Positions 36,496 through 45,110 of a stretch of 64,000 nt of DNA are shown here, piece after piece. The position numbers and the translations under genes are program-made. The notes under the pieces were generated by a model. That model was given only the letters and a program-made list of their open reading frames with translations. It was not told the DNA's origin and did not search any database. The DNA comes from Ensifer adhaerens (GTDB lineage: Bacteria; Pseudomonadota; Alphaproteobacteria; Rhizobiales; Rhizobiaceae), in assembly GCF_000697965.2 (NCBI RefSeq), contig NZ_CP015880.1, positions 868,001 through 932,000 on the forward strand, given 5' to 3'. Each line of letters begins with the position of its first letter. Position 1 is the stretch's first letter.

Positions 36496-36552
36496 GAGGT
36501 TTGTGCTGGCGCGGCGCGCTTCAGCCAAAAGGCACGTGCCATTTGAGATTGA

Positions 36553-36593
36553 GAGCGGGCTGGGAAACCGCAAACATTTTTCCCAGCCCGCTC
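36553..36593. terminator. long hairpin between azlD and dnaB
   Basis: A perfect 15-bp stem GAGCGGGCTGGGAAA / TTTCCCAGCCCGCTC with an 11-nt loop separates the convergent azlD and dnaB genes. It probably terminates both. Confidence 0.8.
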
Positions 36594-36612
36594 CGGCCGC
36601 CCCCACGGAACC

Positions 36613-38115
36613 CTAGTGTTCTTCGTACTGGGTGAAGGATGGATCGGCGAGATCGGTGAAGCGCGTGAATTCCGACTGGAAGGCGAGTTTCACGGTACCG
36701 GTCGGTCCGTGACGCTGCTTGGCGATGATCACGTCGGCCGTGCCCTTCACCTGCTCCATCTTCATCTTCCATTCTTCGTACTTCGGGTCGAACTCGTCGC
36801 GCGGCTCCAGGTTCTTCACGTAGTATTCCTCACGGAACACGAAGAGCACGACGTCGGCGTCCTGCTCGATCGAGCCCGATTCACGAAGGTCGGACAGCTG
36901 CGGCCGCTTGTCTTCGCGGCTTTCGACGCCACGGGAGAGCTGCGAGAGCGCGATGATCGGAACGTTCAGTTCCTTGCCGAGCGCCTTGAGGCCGGTGGTG
37001 ATCTGGGTGATTTCCTGCACGCGGTTGTCGCTGGATTTGCCCGAGCCGGTCATGAGCTGGATGTAGTCCACCACGAGGCAGTCGAGGCCGCGCTGGCGCT
37101 TCAGGCGCCGCGCGCGGGCGGAAAGCTGGGCGATCGAGATACCACCGGTCTGGTCGATATAGAGCGGCACCTTCTGCATCATCTGCGAGCAGGCGACGAG
37201 CTTTTCGAAGTCGGCCTCGGAGATGTCACCGCGGCGGATCTTCGAGGAGGAGACTTCGGTCTGCTCGGAGATGATACGGGTGGCGAGCTGTTCGGACGAC
37301 ATTTCGAGCGAGTAGAAGCCGACGACGCCGCCGTTCTTGGCCTTGAACGAGCCGTCAGCCTGGACTTCCGGCTCGTAGGCCGCAGCAATGTTGTAGGCGA
37401 TGTTGGTGGCAAGCGAGGTCTTGCCCATGCCGGGGCGTCCGGCAAGCACGATCAAGTCGGAACGCTGCAGGCCGCCCATCCGGCCATCAAGCGACAGGAT
37501 GCCGGTTGAAATGCCCGAAAGGCTGCCGTCGCGCTCGAAGGCCTGGCCGGCCATGTCGATGGCGAGCGCCACGGCGTCGTTAAACGACTGGAAACCGCCG
37601 TCGTATCGACCGGTCTCGGCAAGTTCGAACAGACGGCGCTCGGCGTCTTCGATCTGGCCCTGCGGAGGCATGTCGAGCGGCGCGTCATAGGCGATGTTGA
37701 CCATGTCCTCGCCGATGGTGATCAGCGAACGGCGCAGCGCCAGGTCATAGATCGCCCGGCCATAGTCTTCGGCGTTGATGATCGAGACGGCAGCGCCGGC
37801 AAGGCGCGCAAGATAGGTCGCGACGGTCACGTCGCCGACCTTCTCGTCGGCCTTGAGGAAGGTCTTGATGGTGACCGGGTTCGCCATCTTGCCCATGCGG
37901 ATGATGTCGCCGGCGACTTCGTAGATCTTGCGGTGCAGCGGCTCGTGCAGATGCACCGGCTTCAGGAAGTCCGACACGCGGTAGTACGCGTCGTTGTTGA
38001 CGAGGATCGCGCCAAGCAGCGCCTGCTCGGCCTCGAGGTTGTTCGGGGCCTCGCGGTAGTGCTGGTCCGCCTGATCCTTGCCGATAGGGGATAGCTTTCG
38101 CGACGCTTCGCTCAT
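36613..38115 (-). CDS. dnaB: replicative DNA helicase DnaB
   Basis: 500-residue replication-fork helicase. The N-terminal primase-interacting domain (APNNLEAEQALLGAILVNND, residues 24-43) is followed by the RecA-like motor, with Walker A AGRPGMGKTS (about residue 220), FYSLEMSSEQL, Walker B LDCLVVDYIQLM, and the C-terminal KQRHGPTGTVKLAF. An unusual insert of about 15 residues (YEPEVQADGSFKAKNGG) near 250 is seen in many alphaproteobacterial DnaB. The ATG at 38115 is preferred over a frame reaching 38316. Usually neighbouring rplI or alr; here exporter modules separate them. Confidence 0.96.
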   Translation of the reverse strand: MSEASRKLSPIGKDQADQHYREAPNNLEAEQALLGAILVNNDAYYRVSDFLKPVHLHEPLHRKIYEVAGDIIRMGKMANPVTIKTFLKADEKVGDVTVATYLARLAGAAVSIINAEDYGRAIYDLALRRSLITIGEDMVNIAYDAPLDMPPQGQIEDAERRLFELAETGRYDGGFQSFNDAVALAIDMAGQAFERDGSLSGISTGILSLDGRMGGLQRSDLIVLAGRPGMGKTSLATNIAYNIAAAYEPEVQADGSFKAKNGGVVGFYSLEMSSEQLATRIISEQTEVSSSKIRRGDISEADFEKLVACSQMMQKVPLYIDQTGGISIAQLSARARRLKRQRGLDCLVVDYIQLMTGSGKSSDNRVQEITQITTGLKALGKELNVPIIALSQLSRGVESREDKRPQLSDLRESGSIEQDADVVLFVFREEYYVKNLEPRDEFDPKYEEWKMKMEQVKGTADVIIAKQRHGPTGTVKLAFQSEFTRFTDLADPSFTQYEEH

Positions 38116-38375
38116 TCGTTTATCTCTGCCTCTGTCTGGTGTGGCACCGGTTTGCGTTTTAGCGCGGGCCGGGTCAAGTGCACGAGGGACACAGTCGCGA
38201 AGCGACGTCACCGCGCCCGGCGCTGTTCCCGTTGTTCGACTGATCCACAGGCGGGGGCTCGCAAATGTGCGGATTATGCCGTCGTCACAAATTTGGTCGT
38301 TGACGCCGCGAATCACCCGAACCTTCCCGACGAAACGAAGTGTAGCGCCGTCCTCCTCTGCCTCAAATCCGCATC

Positions 38376-38404
38376 TTGAAAATCCACCGCATTTGGATTA
38401 GATA
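38376..38404 (+). promoter_or_regulatory. sigma-70 promoter of the MarR-efflux operon
   Basis: TTGAAA (38376-38381) and TAGATA (38399-38404) are spaced by 17 bp in the otherwise gene-free 38116-38432 interval between dnaB and the MarR gene. Transcription would start near 38411, immediately before the palindrome at 38418. The rest of the interval, toward dnaB, shows nothing clear beyond the expected divergent promoter. Confidence 0.6.
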
Positions 38405-38417
38405 GAGGCAGAATAAT

Positions 38418-38427
38418 TAGCATGCTA
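38418..38427. promoter_or_regulatory. candidate MarR operator
   Basis: TAGCATGCTA is a perfect 10-bp palindrome, extended imperfectly as ATTAGCATGCTAGTAAT. It lies just downstream of the predicted transcription start and 20 bp before the MarR gene, as expected for autorepression. No binding data. Confidence 0.5.
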
Positions 38428-38447
38428 GTAATATGGAAAAGATACCA

Positions 38448-38891
38448 ATGTATCAACCCACCGTGAACCGCGAACTGTTCGATGCCCTGTCGCTGCTCAA
38501 TCGCAAGCTGCGCGCCGTGTTCGATGCGCGGGTGAAGGAGAAGGGGCTGACGCTGTCGCGTGCCCGCGCGCTCTTCGCCTTGACGAAGAAGGATGGCCTG
38601 AACCAGCGGGAGCTCGCCGACGAACTCGACATCGAGACCCCGACACTGGTGCGCCTGCTCGACGGCATGGAGAAGCAGGGCTTCATCGAGCGGCGGGTCG
38701 AGGTCTCCGACCGACGCGCCAAGCAGATCCATATGACCGAACTCGGCCGCACCGTTGCCGACGAGATCCTCAGGCTTGCCGACGAAATCCGGGCCGAAGT
38801 GCTGCAAGGCATCGACGCAGCCGAGCTTGCCGTGACAAAGCGGGTGGTTCGTGCGATCGCCGACAATGTTCAGTCGCTGGCGCGGGAGTGA
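38448..38891 (+). CDS. MarR-family transcriptional regulator
   Basis: 147-residue winged-helix repressor. The recognition region LNQRELADELDIETPTLVRL and the wing RRVEVSDRRAKQIHMTELGR (about residues 55-100) are standard MarR/SlyA elements. The ATG at 38448 has GGAAAAG at good spacing; an ATG at 38433 would add five residues. The stop lies 5 bp before the transporter ATG. By family, it represses the downstream efflux genes until a phenolic or drug-like ligand binds. Confidence 0.9.
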   Translation: MYQPTVNRELFDALSLLNRKLRAVFDARVKEKGLTLSRARALFALTKKDGLNQRELADELDIETPTLVRLLDGMEKQGFIERRVEVSDRRAKQIHMTELGRTVADEILRLADEIRAEVLQGIDAAELAVTKRVVRAIADNVQSLARE

Positions 38892-38896
38892 CGGCG

Positions 38897-40609
38897 ATGG
38901 GCGCAGTCGCGACGGCCGCCGCAAACGACAATCGCCTTGCCTCCGAGCTTGAGGCCGCGGAGGCCGTCGACGAGGACCAACACGGAGAAACCGTTATTGC
39001 GCCGGAACCGGCGCCAACCCCCGTGCCGGCCCCCGTCGAGAAAGGTCTGTTGCTTTCGGCGGTCTATGTCCTGGGCTCCGTGCTCCTGTTCCTGACGCAG
39101 GGGCTCGGCATGAACCTGGCGCTCGCCAACCTTACGCAGGTCCAGGGCTCGCTTTCGGCGACCTCCATCGAAGCCGGCTGGCTCTCGGCGGCCTACATGG
39201 CGCCGAATGTCAGCCTGTCGATCGCGCTGGTGAAGATCCGCGCCCAATACGGGCTGCGCCGTTTTGCCGAAATCAGCATCGCCGGTTTCGTCGTCGTCTC
39301 GTTGATGAACGTCTTCGTTTCCGATCTGCATTCGGCGATCGTCGTGCGCTTCATCAGCGGCATTGCCGCCGCACCGATGTCGACGCTCGGCTTCCTCTAC
39401 ATGCTCGAAGCCTTTCCGCCGGCGCGCAAACTGACCGTCGGGCTGGCGCTGGCGCTCACCTGCACGACGATTTCCGCGCCGGTCACCCGCCTGATCTCGC
39501 CGACCTTGATCGAATATGGCCAGTGGCATGCGCTCTACACGCTGGAAATGGCGCTGGCGCTGATCGCGCTGCCGATCATCTACCTGCTGCCGCTGACGCC
39601 GGTCCCGCATGCCAAGGTTATCCAGCGCATGGATATCCTGAGTTACCTCCTCGTCGCCGTCGCCTTCGGCTGCCTCGCCGTGGTCCTGACCATGGGGCGC
39701 CTCTACTGGTGGTTCGAGGCTCCTTGGCTCGGCGTCCTGCTGGTCGTCTCGATAGCGACGCTGACGACCGCGGTGCTGATCGAGCTTTATCGCCCGGTGC
39801 CGTTGATCGACGTGCGCTGGATCGCTTCAAAGGAGATCGTGCACTTTGCCGCCGTTCTCTTGATTTTCCGGCTGGTCGCCTCCGAACAATCGACTGTTGC
39901 TGCGAACTTCTACCAGCAGCTCGGTCTCCAGTTCGAGCAGGTCGCAACCCTCTATTGGATCATCCTTGCTGCGGCCATCGGCGGCGGTCTGCTTTGCGCC
40001 GCGCTGATGAATCCTGGACATGCGGAGCGCGTGCATATTCTGGCACTCGGCCTCCTGGCGGCCGGCGCCTACATGGACAGCCAGGCGACCAGCCTGACAC
40101 GGCCGGAGCAGATGTATCTGAGCCAGGCGATGATCGCGTCCGGAACGGCGCTCTTCCTGCCGCCGGCCATGGCGCGCGGCTTCAAGGCGGCGCTCGCCAA
40201 GGGGCCGAGCTATATCCTCAGCTTCATCGTGATCTTCCTCTTTACCCAGAGCATCGGCAGCCTGATCGGCTCCGCCGCCTTCGGTACCTTCGTCACGATC
40301 CGTGAAAAGTTTCATTCCAACCTTCTCGCGGAACAGATCGTGCTCTCGAACCCTCTGGTTGCCCAGCGCGTCAACCAGCTTTCCGCCGCCTACGCCAAGG
40401 TGATGGGCGACAAGACCCTGCTCGGCGGCGAGGGCACCGTGTTGTTGTCACAACAGGTGACCCGCGAAGCTTACATCCTCGCCTACAACGACGCCTTCCT
40501 GCTTGCCTCGGCGGTCGCGCTTTTCGCGCTCGCCGGGCTGCTGCTGCACATCTCCCACAACTGGCTCAGGCAGAGATTGTCCGCTCCTGCGCCGATGCCG
40601 GCCACCTGA
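38897..40609 (+). CDS. DHA2-type MFS efflux transporter (EmrB-like)
   Basis: 570-residue transporter with about 14 hydrophobic segments after a 45-residue charged, Pro-rich cytosolic N-terminus. The first part (SLSATSIEAGWLSAAYMAPN, LVKIRAQYGLRRFAEIS) corresponds to the DHA2 family motif region, though the usual EmrB RxxGR-type motif is degenerate. It works with an HlyD-type adaptor encoded next. GGGAG upstream supports the ATG at 38897; a GTG at 38888 overlaps the MarR stop. The substrate is unknown. Confidence 0.85.
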   Translation: MGAVATAAANDNRLASELEAAEAVDEDQHGETVIAPEPAPTPVPAPVEKGLLLSAVYVLGSVLLFLTQGLGMNLALANLTQVQGSLSATSIEAGWLSAAYMAPNVSLSIALVKIRAQYGLRRFAEISIAGFVVVSLMNVFVSDLHSAIVVRFISGIAAAPMSTLGFLYMLEAFPPARKLTVGLALALTCTTISAPVTRLISPTLIEYGQWHALYTLEMALALIALPIIYLLPLTPVPHAKVIQRMDILSYLLVAVAFGCLAVVLTMGRLYWWFEAPWLGVLLVVSIATLTTAVLIELYRPVPLIDVRWIASKEIVHFAAVLLIFRLVASEQSTVAANFYQQLGLQFEQVATLYWIILAAAIGGGLLCAALMNPGHAERVHILALGLLAAGAYMDSQATSLTRPEQMYLSQAMIASGTALFLPPAMARGFKAALAKGPSYILSFIVIFLFTQSIGSLIGSAAFGTFVTIREKFHSNLLAEQIVLSNPLVAQRVNQLSAAYAKVMGDKTLLGGEGTVLLSQQVTREAYILAYNDAFLLASAVALFALAGLLLHISHNWLRQRLSAPAPMPAT

Positions 40610-40627
40610 TTGACAGAGTTGACGACC

Positions 40628-41725
40628 ATGTTGAAATCCCTGCGCTCTCCCACGAGCATCATCGTTCTTCTCGCCGGCATCGCCGGTATCGCCCTTGTGC
40701 TCTACGCCTGGCGGCTGCCGCCGTTCCACAGTTCGGTGGAATCGACGGAGAATGCCTATGTGCGCGGCTTTGTAACGATCATGAGCCCGCAGCTTGCGGG
40801 CTATGTCGCCGACGTTCCGGTGCACGACTACGAGACGGTCAAGGCCGGGCAACTGCTGGTCAAGATCGACGACCGCATCTATGCGCAGAAGGTGGCGCAG
40901 GCGGAAGCCACGCTTGCCGGGCAGAAAGCCGCACTTGCCAATTCCTTTCAGCAGGAGCTTTCCGCCAAGGCGGGCATCGCCGCCAGCCAGGCGCAGCTCG
41001 ATGGTGCCAAGGCTGCCTTCAATCGGGCCCGGGCGACCTGGGACCGCATCCGCCCGCTCGCGGAAAAGGGTGTTTCGACCCGCAGTGATGCCGACCAGGC
41101 GCGTGCAGGCTTTGAGCAGGCCGACGCTGCCGTGAGCCAGGCAGAGGCCGGGCTGGAAGTGTCGAAGCAGGCGCTGGCGACGACGCTTGGCGCGCGTGCC
41201 GGATTGCAAGCCGCGGTGAGCGGGGCGGAAGCGGCCGTCGAACTCGCGCGAATCGATCTCGACAACACCCGCATCGTCGCGCCGCGGGACGGCCGTCTCG
41301 GTGAGATCGGCGCGCGGATCGGTCAATATGTGACGGCCGGCTCGCAACTCCTGGCGCTGGTGCCGAACGACGTCTGGGTCGTCGCCAATTTCAAGGAAAC
41401 GCAGCTCGACGGCATGAAGGCGGGCCAACCCGTCGCCATCGCGGTCGACGCGCTGCAGCGGAACGAGCTGACGGGGCATATCGAGCGGTTCTCGCCCGCC
41501 GCCGGTTCGGAGTTCAGCATCATCCGTCCGGACAACGCCACCGGCAACTTCACCAAGGTGGCCCAGCGCGTCGGCGTGCGCATCGTCGTCGATCCCGGCC
41601 AGCCGCTGGCGGAAATGCTGTCGCCCGGCCTTTCGGTCGTCGTGCGCGTCGACAAGGACGCGCCGGTGCGCGTTGCACCGGACCAGGCGAACATCGGTGT
41701 CGCGCCTGTTGCTGCCCACGGATAA
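40628..41725 (+). CDS. HlyD/EmrA-family membrane fusion protein
   Basis: 365-residue periplasmic adaptor with one N-terminal membrane anchor (SIIVLLAGIAGIALVLYAW), a biotinyl-lipoyl half (VPVHDYETVKAGQLLVKID), a long alpha-helical hairpin rich in Ala/Gln (residues 85-200) and a C-terminal half-motif (NTRIVAPRDGRLGEIGARIG). It pairs with the upstream DHA2 transporter to extrude toxicants across the envelope. A TTG at 40610 directly after the previous stop is a possible start; the ATG at 40628 is taken. It is the last gene of marR-emrB-like-emrA-like. Confidence 0.9.
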   Translation: MLKSLRSPTSIIVLLAGIAGIALVLYAWRLPPFHSSVESTENAYVRGFVTIMSPQLAGYVADVPVHDYETVKAGQLLVKIDDRIYAQKVAQAEATLAGQKAALANSFQQELSAKAGIAASQAQLDGAKAAFNRARATWDRIRPLAEKGVSTRSDADQARAGFEQADAAVSQAEAGLEVSKQALATTLGARAGLQAAVSGAEAAVELARIDLDNTRIVAPRDGRLGEIGARIGQYVTAGSQLLALVPNDVWVVANFKETQLDGMKAGQPVAIAVDALQRNELTGHIERFSPAAGSEFSIIRPDNATGNFTKVAQRVGVRIVVDPGQPLAEMLSPGLSVVVRVDKDAPVRVAPDQANIGVAPVAAHG

Positions 41726-41777
41726 GACGGCCGAGGCCCACAGAGCCATTGCCAGAAACGGCCGCGCAACCAAGAAA

Positions 41778-41804
41778 AAAGCCCGGATCGATGATCCGGG
41801 CTTT
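41778..41804. terminator. terminator between the HlyD gene and rplI
   Basis: A 12-bp perfect stem AAAGCCCGGATC / GATCCGGGCTTT with loop GAT, preceded by more A residues that give a U tract on the minus strand. It serves the ribosomal operon on the minus strand and may also stop the efflux operon. Confidence 0.88.
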
Positions 41805-41828
41805 CGCGTGTTGAATGGCCTTTAAGGC

Positions 41829-42404
41829 TTATTCTTCTTCGCCTTCGAATTCGGCTTCCGGGTTGAAGAAGTCTTCCGGCTTCAGGGCGTCTTCGTCAAC
41901 GCCGTAGATGGCGTCGGCCGAGGTCAGGCTTTCGCCCTTTGCCTGGCGACCGGCTTCTTCGGCCGAACGGGCAACGTTGACTTCAACCGAGATCTCGACT
42001 TCCGAGTGCAGGTGCAGCGTGACCTTGTGCAGGCCGATCGACTTGATCGGCTGGTTGAGGTCGACCTGGTTGCGGCCGACGTTGAAGCCTTCGGCAGCGA
42101 GCACTTCGATGATGTCGCGGGCAGCAACCGAACCGTAGAGCTGGCCGGTTTCGCCAGCCGAGCGGACGATGATGAACGACTTGCCGTCGAGCTTCTCGGC
42201 AACAGCCTGGGCTTCCGACTTGCGCTCGAGGTTGCGGGCTTCGAGCGTCGAACGCTCAGCTTCGAAACGGGCCTTGTTGGCAGCGTTGGCGCGCAGCGCC
42301 TTGCCGAGCGGCAGGAGGTAGTTACGGGCAAAGCCGTCGCGAACCTTTACGGTTTCGCCCATCTGGCCGAGCTTGGCGATACGTTCGAGAAGAATGACTT
42401 CCAT
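41829..42404 (-). CDS. rplI: 50S ribosomal protein L9
   Basis: 191-residue L9 with the N-terminal signature [28 protein letters not shown] (quoted in part: [17 protein letters not shown]) and the long connecting helix ([20 protein letters not shown]). The C-terminal domain ends in an acidic extension ([14 protein letters not shown]) common in rhizobia. AAGGAAACC precedes the ATG. It is the last gene of rpsF-rpsR-DUF2232-rplI, followed by a terminator. Confidence 0.97.
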   Translation of the reverse strand: MEVILLERIAKLGQMGETVKVRDGFARNYLLPLGKALRANAANKARFEAERSTLEARNLERKSEAQAVAEKLDGKSFIIVRSAGETGQLYGSVAARDIIEVLAAEGFNVGRNQVDLNQPIKSIGLHKVTLHLHSEVEISVEVNVARSAEEAGRQAKGESLTSADAIYGVDEDALKPEDFFNPEAEFEGEEE

Positions 42405-42436
42405 GTTGGTTTCCTTTCAGAGTTCCAGTTCGTTGG

Positions 42437-43390
42437 TCAGTTTTTTCCAACCGGCGTGACCGCGATGGTGCGTCGCGTATCGATCAGGCCGGACAGGAGG
42501 AAGAAGAATGCCGGGATCGTGAACACGAGCACCGACAGGTATGCAATCCACAGCACGGGAAGCCGCCAGGACTTGCCGCGTGTGCGGAAATGGAAGGAGG
42601 CGAAACCGGCAAGCAGGAAGCCCGCGCCGAAGGTTCCGCAGATCAGCGCGCCGATCGTTGCGGGTGCGCCGCCGAGGAAGGTGAGGACCAGGCCGCCGAG
42701 AAAGATGAAGATCGCGTTGCGGTGCATGCGCAGCGTCGACGGAATGTCCTCGCGCGGGCGCAACGACCGGCCGGACATCTGCACGATGCGGGTGGCGAGG
42801 TAGTAGGCGGTAAACAGCATCAGCACCCAGATCGCGCCCTGGACGAGCGGCAAAGCGAGGGTGAAAAGCGACTTGATCTGGGCGATGGCAGCCGCATCCG
42901 GGTTGTAGGCGCTGTCCTGCGCCTTCACGGCCTGAATGACGATATCGACCATGCGATCGGAGATATCGGCTCCATAACCGACGATCACGCCGACGATGAT
43001 CATGCCGACGGTCACCAGACCGGCGAGATGGCTGAGGATATCGGAGAGCGGATACCAGGCAAGCGCCTCATCCGGGCCGCCGAGTTCGGACGCCGGGCGG
43101 GCGAGATTGGCGAGATGGCTCAGCCAACCGGCCGGGATCAGCGTGACAACGAGGATCAGCAGCGCGAAGTAGGGCGAAACGAGAACGGCACCGGTGGCGC
43201 CGGCCGTGACGATCGCGGTGATCGCTGCGGCATTGCCCCAGCCGAGGCCGGCAATCAGGATTGGAAGTGCCGAAGCGGCATAAAGGACGATCGCAAGAGA
43301 CGACTGCGTATTCGCGCCCATCGACAAGAGGGCGGCGGTAAAGCCGGCGAGAACGCCGGTCAGCAGCGATGTCCTGTTCACATTCGTCAC
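42437..43390 (-). CDS. DUF2232 multipass membrane protein
   Basis: 317 residues with about eight hydrophobic segments (LLTGVLAGFTAALLSMGAN, LAIVLYAASALPILIAGLGW, YFALLILVVTLIPAGWL and more). DUF2232 proteins occur characteristically between rpsR and rplI in alphaproteobacteria; function is unknown. The frame extends to 43459, but the GTG at 43390 has AGGA about 8 bp upstream and gives VTNVNRTSLLTG as the natural N-terminus. It starts 46 bp beyond the rplI end on the coding path and follows rpsR by about 190 bp containing a hairpin. Confidence 0.85.
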   Translation of the reverse strand: MTNVNRTSLLTGVLAGFTAALLSMGANTQSSLAIVLYAASALPILIAGLGWGNAAAITAIVTAGATGAVLVSPYFALLILVVTLIPAGWLSHLANLARPASELGGPDEALAWYPLSDILSHLAGLVTVGMIIVGVIVGYGADISDRMVDIVIQAVKAQDSAYNPDAAAIAQIKSLFTLALPLVQGAIWVLMLFTAYYLATRIVQMSGRSLRPREDIPSTLRMHRNAIFIFLGGLVLTFLGGAPATIGALICGTFGAGFLLAGFASFHFRTRGKSWRLPVLWIAYLSVLVFTIPAFFFLLSGLIDTRRTIAVTPVGKN

Positions 43391-43500
43391 GTTCGCTGTC
43401 CTGCTTCGTGCAGTTAGGGGATGGCCAAAGCGCAGCCCCAGCATGGGATTTTGGCGCATCGCGCCGGTTCCGATCCGCGCCCATCGCGGAAGGGAGAGAA

Positions 43501-43529
43501 AGAGGCGCTCACGTTAGGGGAGCGCCTCT
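43501..43529 (-). terminator. hairpin between rpsR and the DUF2232 gene
   Basis: AGAGGCGCTC / GAGCGCCTCT, a 10-bp stem with a 9-nt loop, lies about 55 bp beyond the rpsR stop. CTTTCTCTCC follows it on the minus strand. It may reduce ribosomal read-through into DUF2232-rplI. Confidence 0.6.
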
Positions 43530-43582
43530 CCCAACAAGTCGGGTTCCGTCGAGTCAGAAGACTGACGGAGAGTCAGCCGTTC

Positions 43583-43831
43583 TTAGGAAACGACGTAGGG
43601 CAGCAGGCCGAGGAAGCGTGCACGCTTGATCGCCTGGGCGAGTTCGCGCTGCTTCTTCTGGGAAACGGCCGTGATGCGGGAAGGAACGATCTTGCCGCGC
43701 TCGGAAATGTAGCGCTGCAGAAGACGGATGTCCTTGTAGTCGATCCGCGGAGCGTTTGCGCCCGAGAAGGGGCAGGTCTTGCGGCGGCGGTGGAACGGGC
43801 GACGAACCGGAGCGGAAGAAACTTCAGCCAT
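43583..43831 (-). CDS. rpsR: 30S ribosomal protein S18
   Basis: 82-residue S18. The core [40 protein letters not shown] (given here only by its landmarks: [15 protein letters not shown] and [12 protein letters not shown]) is complete, ending in the Lys/Arg-rich [14 protein letters not shown]. It partners S6 from the upstream rpsF, 26 bp away. Confidence 0.97.
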   Translation of the reverse strand: MAEVSSAPVRRPFHRRRKTCPFSGANAPRIDYKDIRLLQRYISERGKIVPSRITAVSQKKQRELAQAIKRARFLGLLPYVVS

Positions 43832-43857
43832 TGTCTTAATCTCCTAAAGCTTCTTGA

Positions 43858-44304
43858 TTACGCGCGGTCTTCGCGCGGACGGCGCGGGCGGTCTTCGCGG
43901 TCGCCACGGTCCGGACGCGGACCACGGTCGCCGAAGCCACGCTCCGGACGGTCGCCATCGCGGCGCGGACGGTCGTCGCGGTCGCGCTTCTGCATCATGG
44001 CAGACGCGCCTTCCTCGTGCTTCTCGACGGCGATCGTCATGTAGCGCAGGATGTCTTCGTTGATGCGCATCTGGCGCTCGATTTCGTGAACAGCCGCTGC
44101 CGGAGCATCGATGTCCATGAGAACGTAGTGAGCCTTGCGGTTCTTCTTGATGCGGTAGGTGAGGGACTTCAGGCCCCAGTTCTCGACGCGACCGACCTTA
44201 CCGCCGTTTGCTTCGAGCACGCCCTTGTACTGCTCGACGAGACCGTCGACCTGCTGCGGCGTGATGTCCTGGCGGGCCAGGAATACGTGTTCATAAAGAG
44301 CCAT
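43858..44304 (-). CDS. rpsF: 30S ribosomal protein S6
   Basis: 148-residue S6. Residues 1-100 are the normal fold ([40 protein letters not shown]). The last ~45 residues are an unusual low-complexity tail of Arg/Asp/Gly/Pro ([20 protein letters not shown] and so on), longer than the short tail of E. coli S6 but common in Rhizobiales. It is the first gene of rpsF-rpsR-DUF2232-rplI. Confidence 0.97.
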   Translation of the reverse strand: MALYEHVFLARQDITPQQVDGLVEQYKGVLEANGGKVGRVENWGLKSLTYRIKKNRKAHYVLMDIDAPAAAVHEIERQMRINEDILRYMTIAVEKHEEGASAMMQKRDRDDRPRRDGDRPERGFGDRGPRPDRGDREDRPRRPREDRA

Positions 44305-44578
44305 TGTGGCTTGCCTTTCTTGCGTTAATCAGCCCGGACCTCGGCGGCTAAGCCTCAACGACTGTTCTTAGTGGCTGCAGGCAGCCGGCAAGAAAGTGTT
44401 GTATCGAGACGGTCGAGAGCGGAGACACGGGAGGCCGGAAAGACGTGCAATCCTAACGGCTCCCCTCGAGGAAGCCGGCCCTCCGTTCAGCCACCAGCCA
44501 GAAGACCGGGCATTTCGAACAGCGCGCTTATACGCATTTTTCCGCGGAAGGCAAGGCTTGCCGCGTCTTTTCCGCTTT

Positions 44579-45091
44579 CTACGCCAGCCCGTTCACCTTT
44601 TTCCATTTGCGCAGGCGGCCGTGGGCGTTGGCATAGGGAGAGGAAGTATTGAACTGGATCATGCGTCCGAGCGTGAATTTTCCGTACCATGGCCGCCCGT
44701 AAAGCGTCCGCTCGTCGCGATCCCTGATGAGTACCTCGAGCGTCTCCTTGCTGCGCTTCAGTCTGGCGACAAGCTCGCCCGGCGAAAGAGCGTGGAAGTC
44801 CGCATAGAATTTCTGCGCAAGCCGTCCGAGTTCGTTCCATTGATAGCCCGTCTCGGGGAAGTCGACCAGCTCGCCGCGCTGATCGCGATCGATCCATTTG
44901 ATCACCAGTTCGCCCCAGCCGATGAGGTAGGCGACGAGGTCGCCGACGCTCATCATCGTGCCCTTGGCGTGGCCTTCGAGCGACGGTTCGCGGTAGCGCT
45001 CGTCAGGAACCCGTTCCAGCTCGCGCATCAGCCTGGCGAACTGGACGTCGATCGCCGCAAGCAGTTCCGCTTTCGTCTGGGGTACCGGCAT
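44579..45091 (-). CDS. ClbS/DfsB family four-helix bundle protein
   Basis: 170-residue DinB/ClbS-like protein (formerly DUF1706). The opening MPVPQTKAELLAAIDVQFARL and the block VGDLVAYLIGWGELVIKW followed by YQWNELGRLAQKFY are family features. ClbS confers resistance to colibactin by hydrolysing its cyclopropane; most homologues have unknown substrates. It starts 19 bp after the aldo-keto reductase stop on the minus strand, so they may share a transcript. Confidence 0.85.
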   Translation of the reverse strand: MPVPQTKAELLAAIDVQFARLMRELERVPDERYREPSLEGHAKGTMMSVGDLVAYLIGWGELVIKWIDRDQRGELVDFPETGYQWNELGRLAQKFYADFHALSPGELVARLKRSKETLEVLIRDRDERTLYGRPWYGKFTLGRMIQFNTSSPYANAHGRLRKWKKVNGLA

Positions 45092-45110
45092 CGGCGATCT
45101 GGTCTCACGC

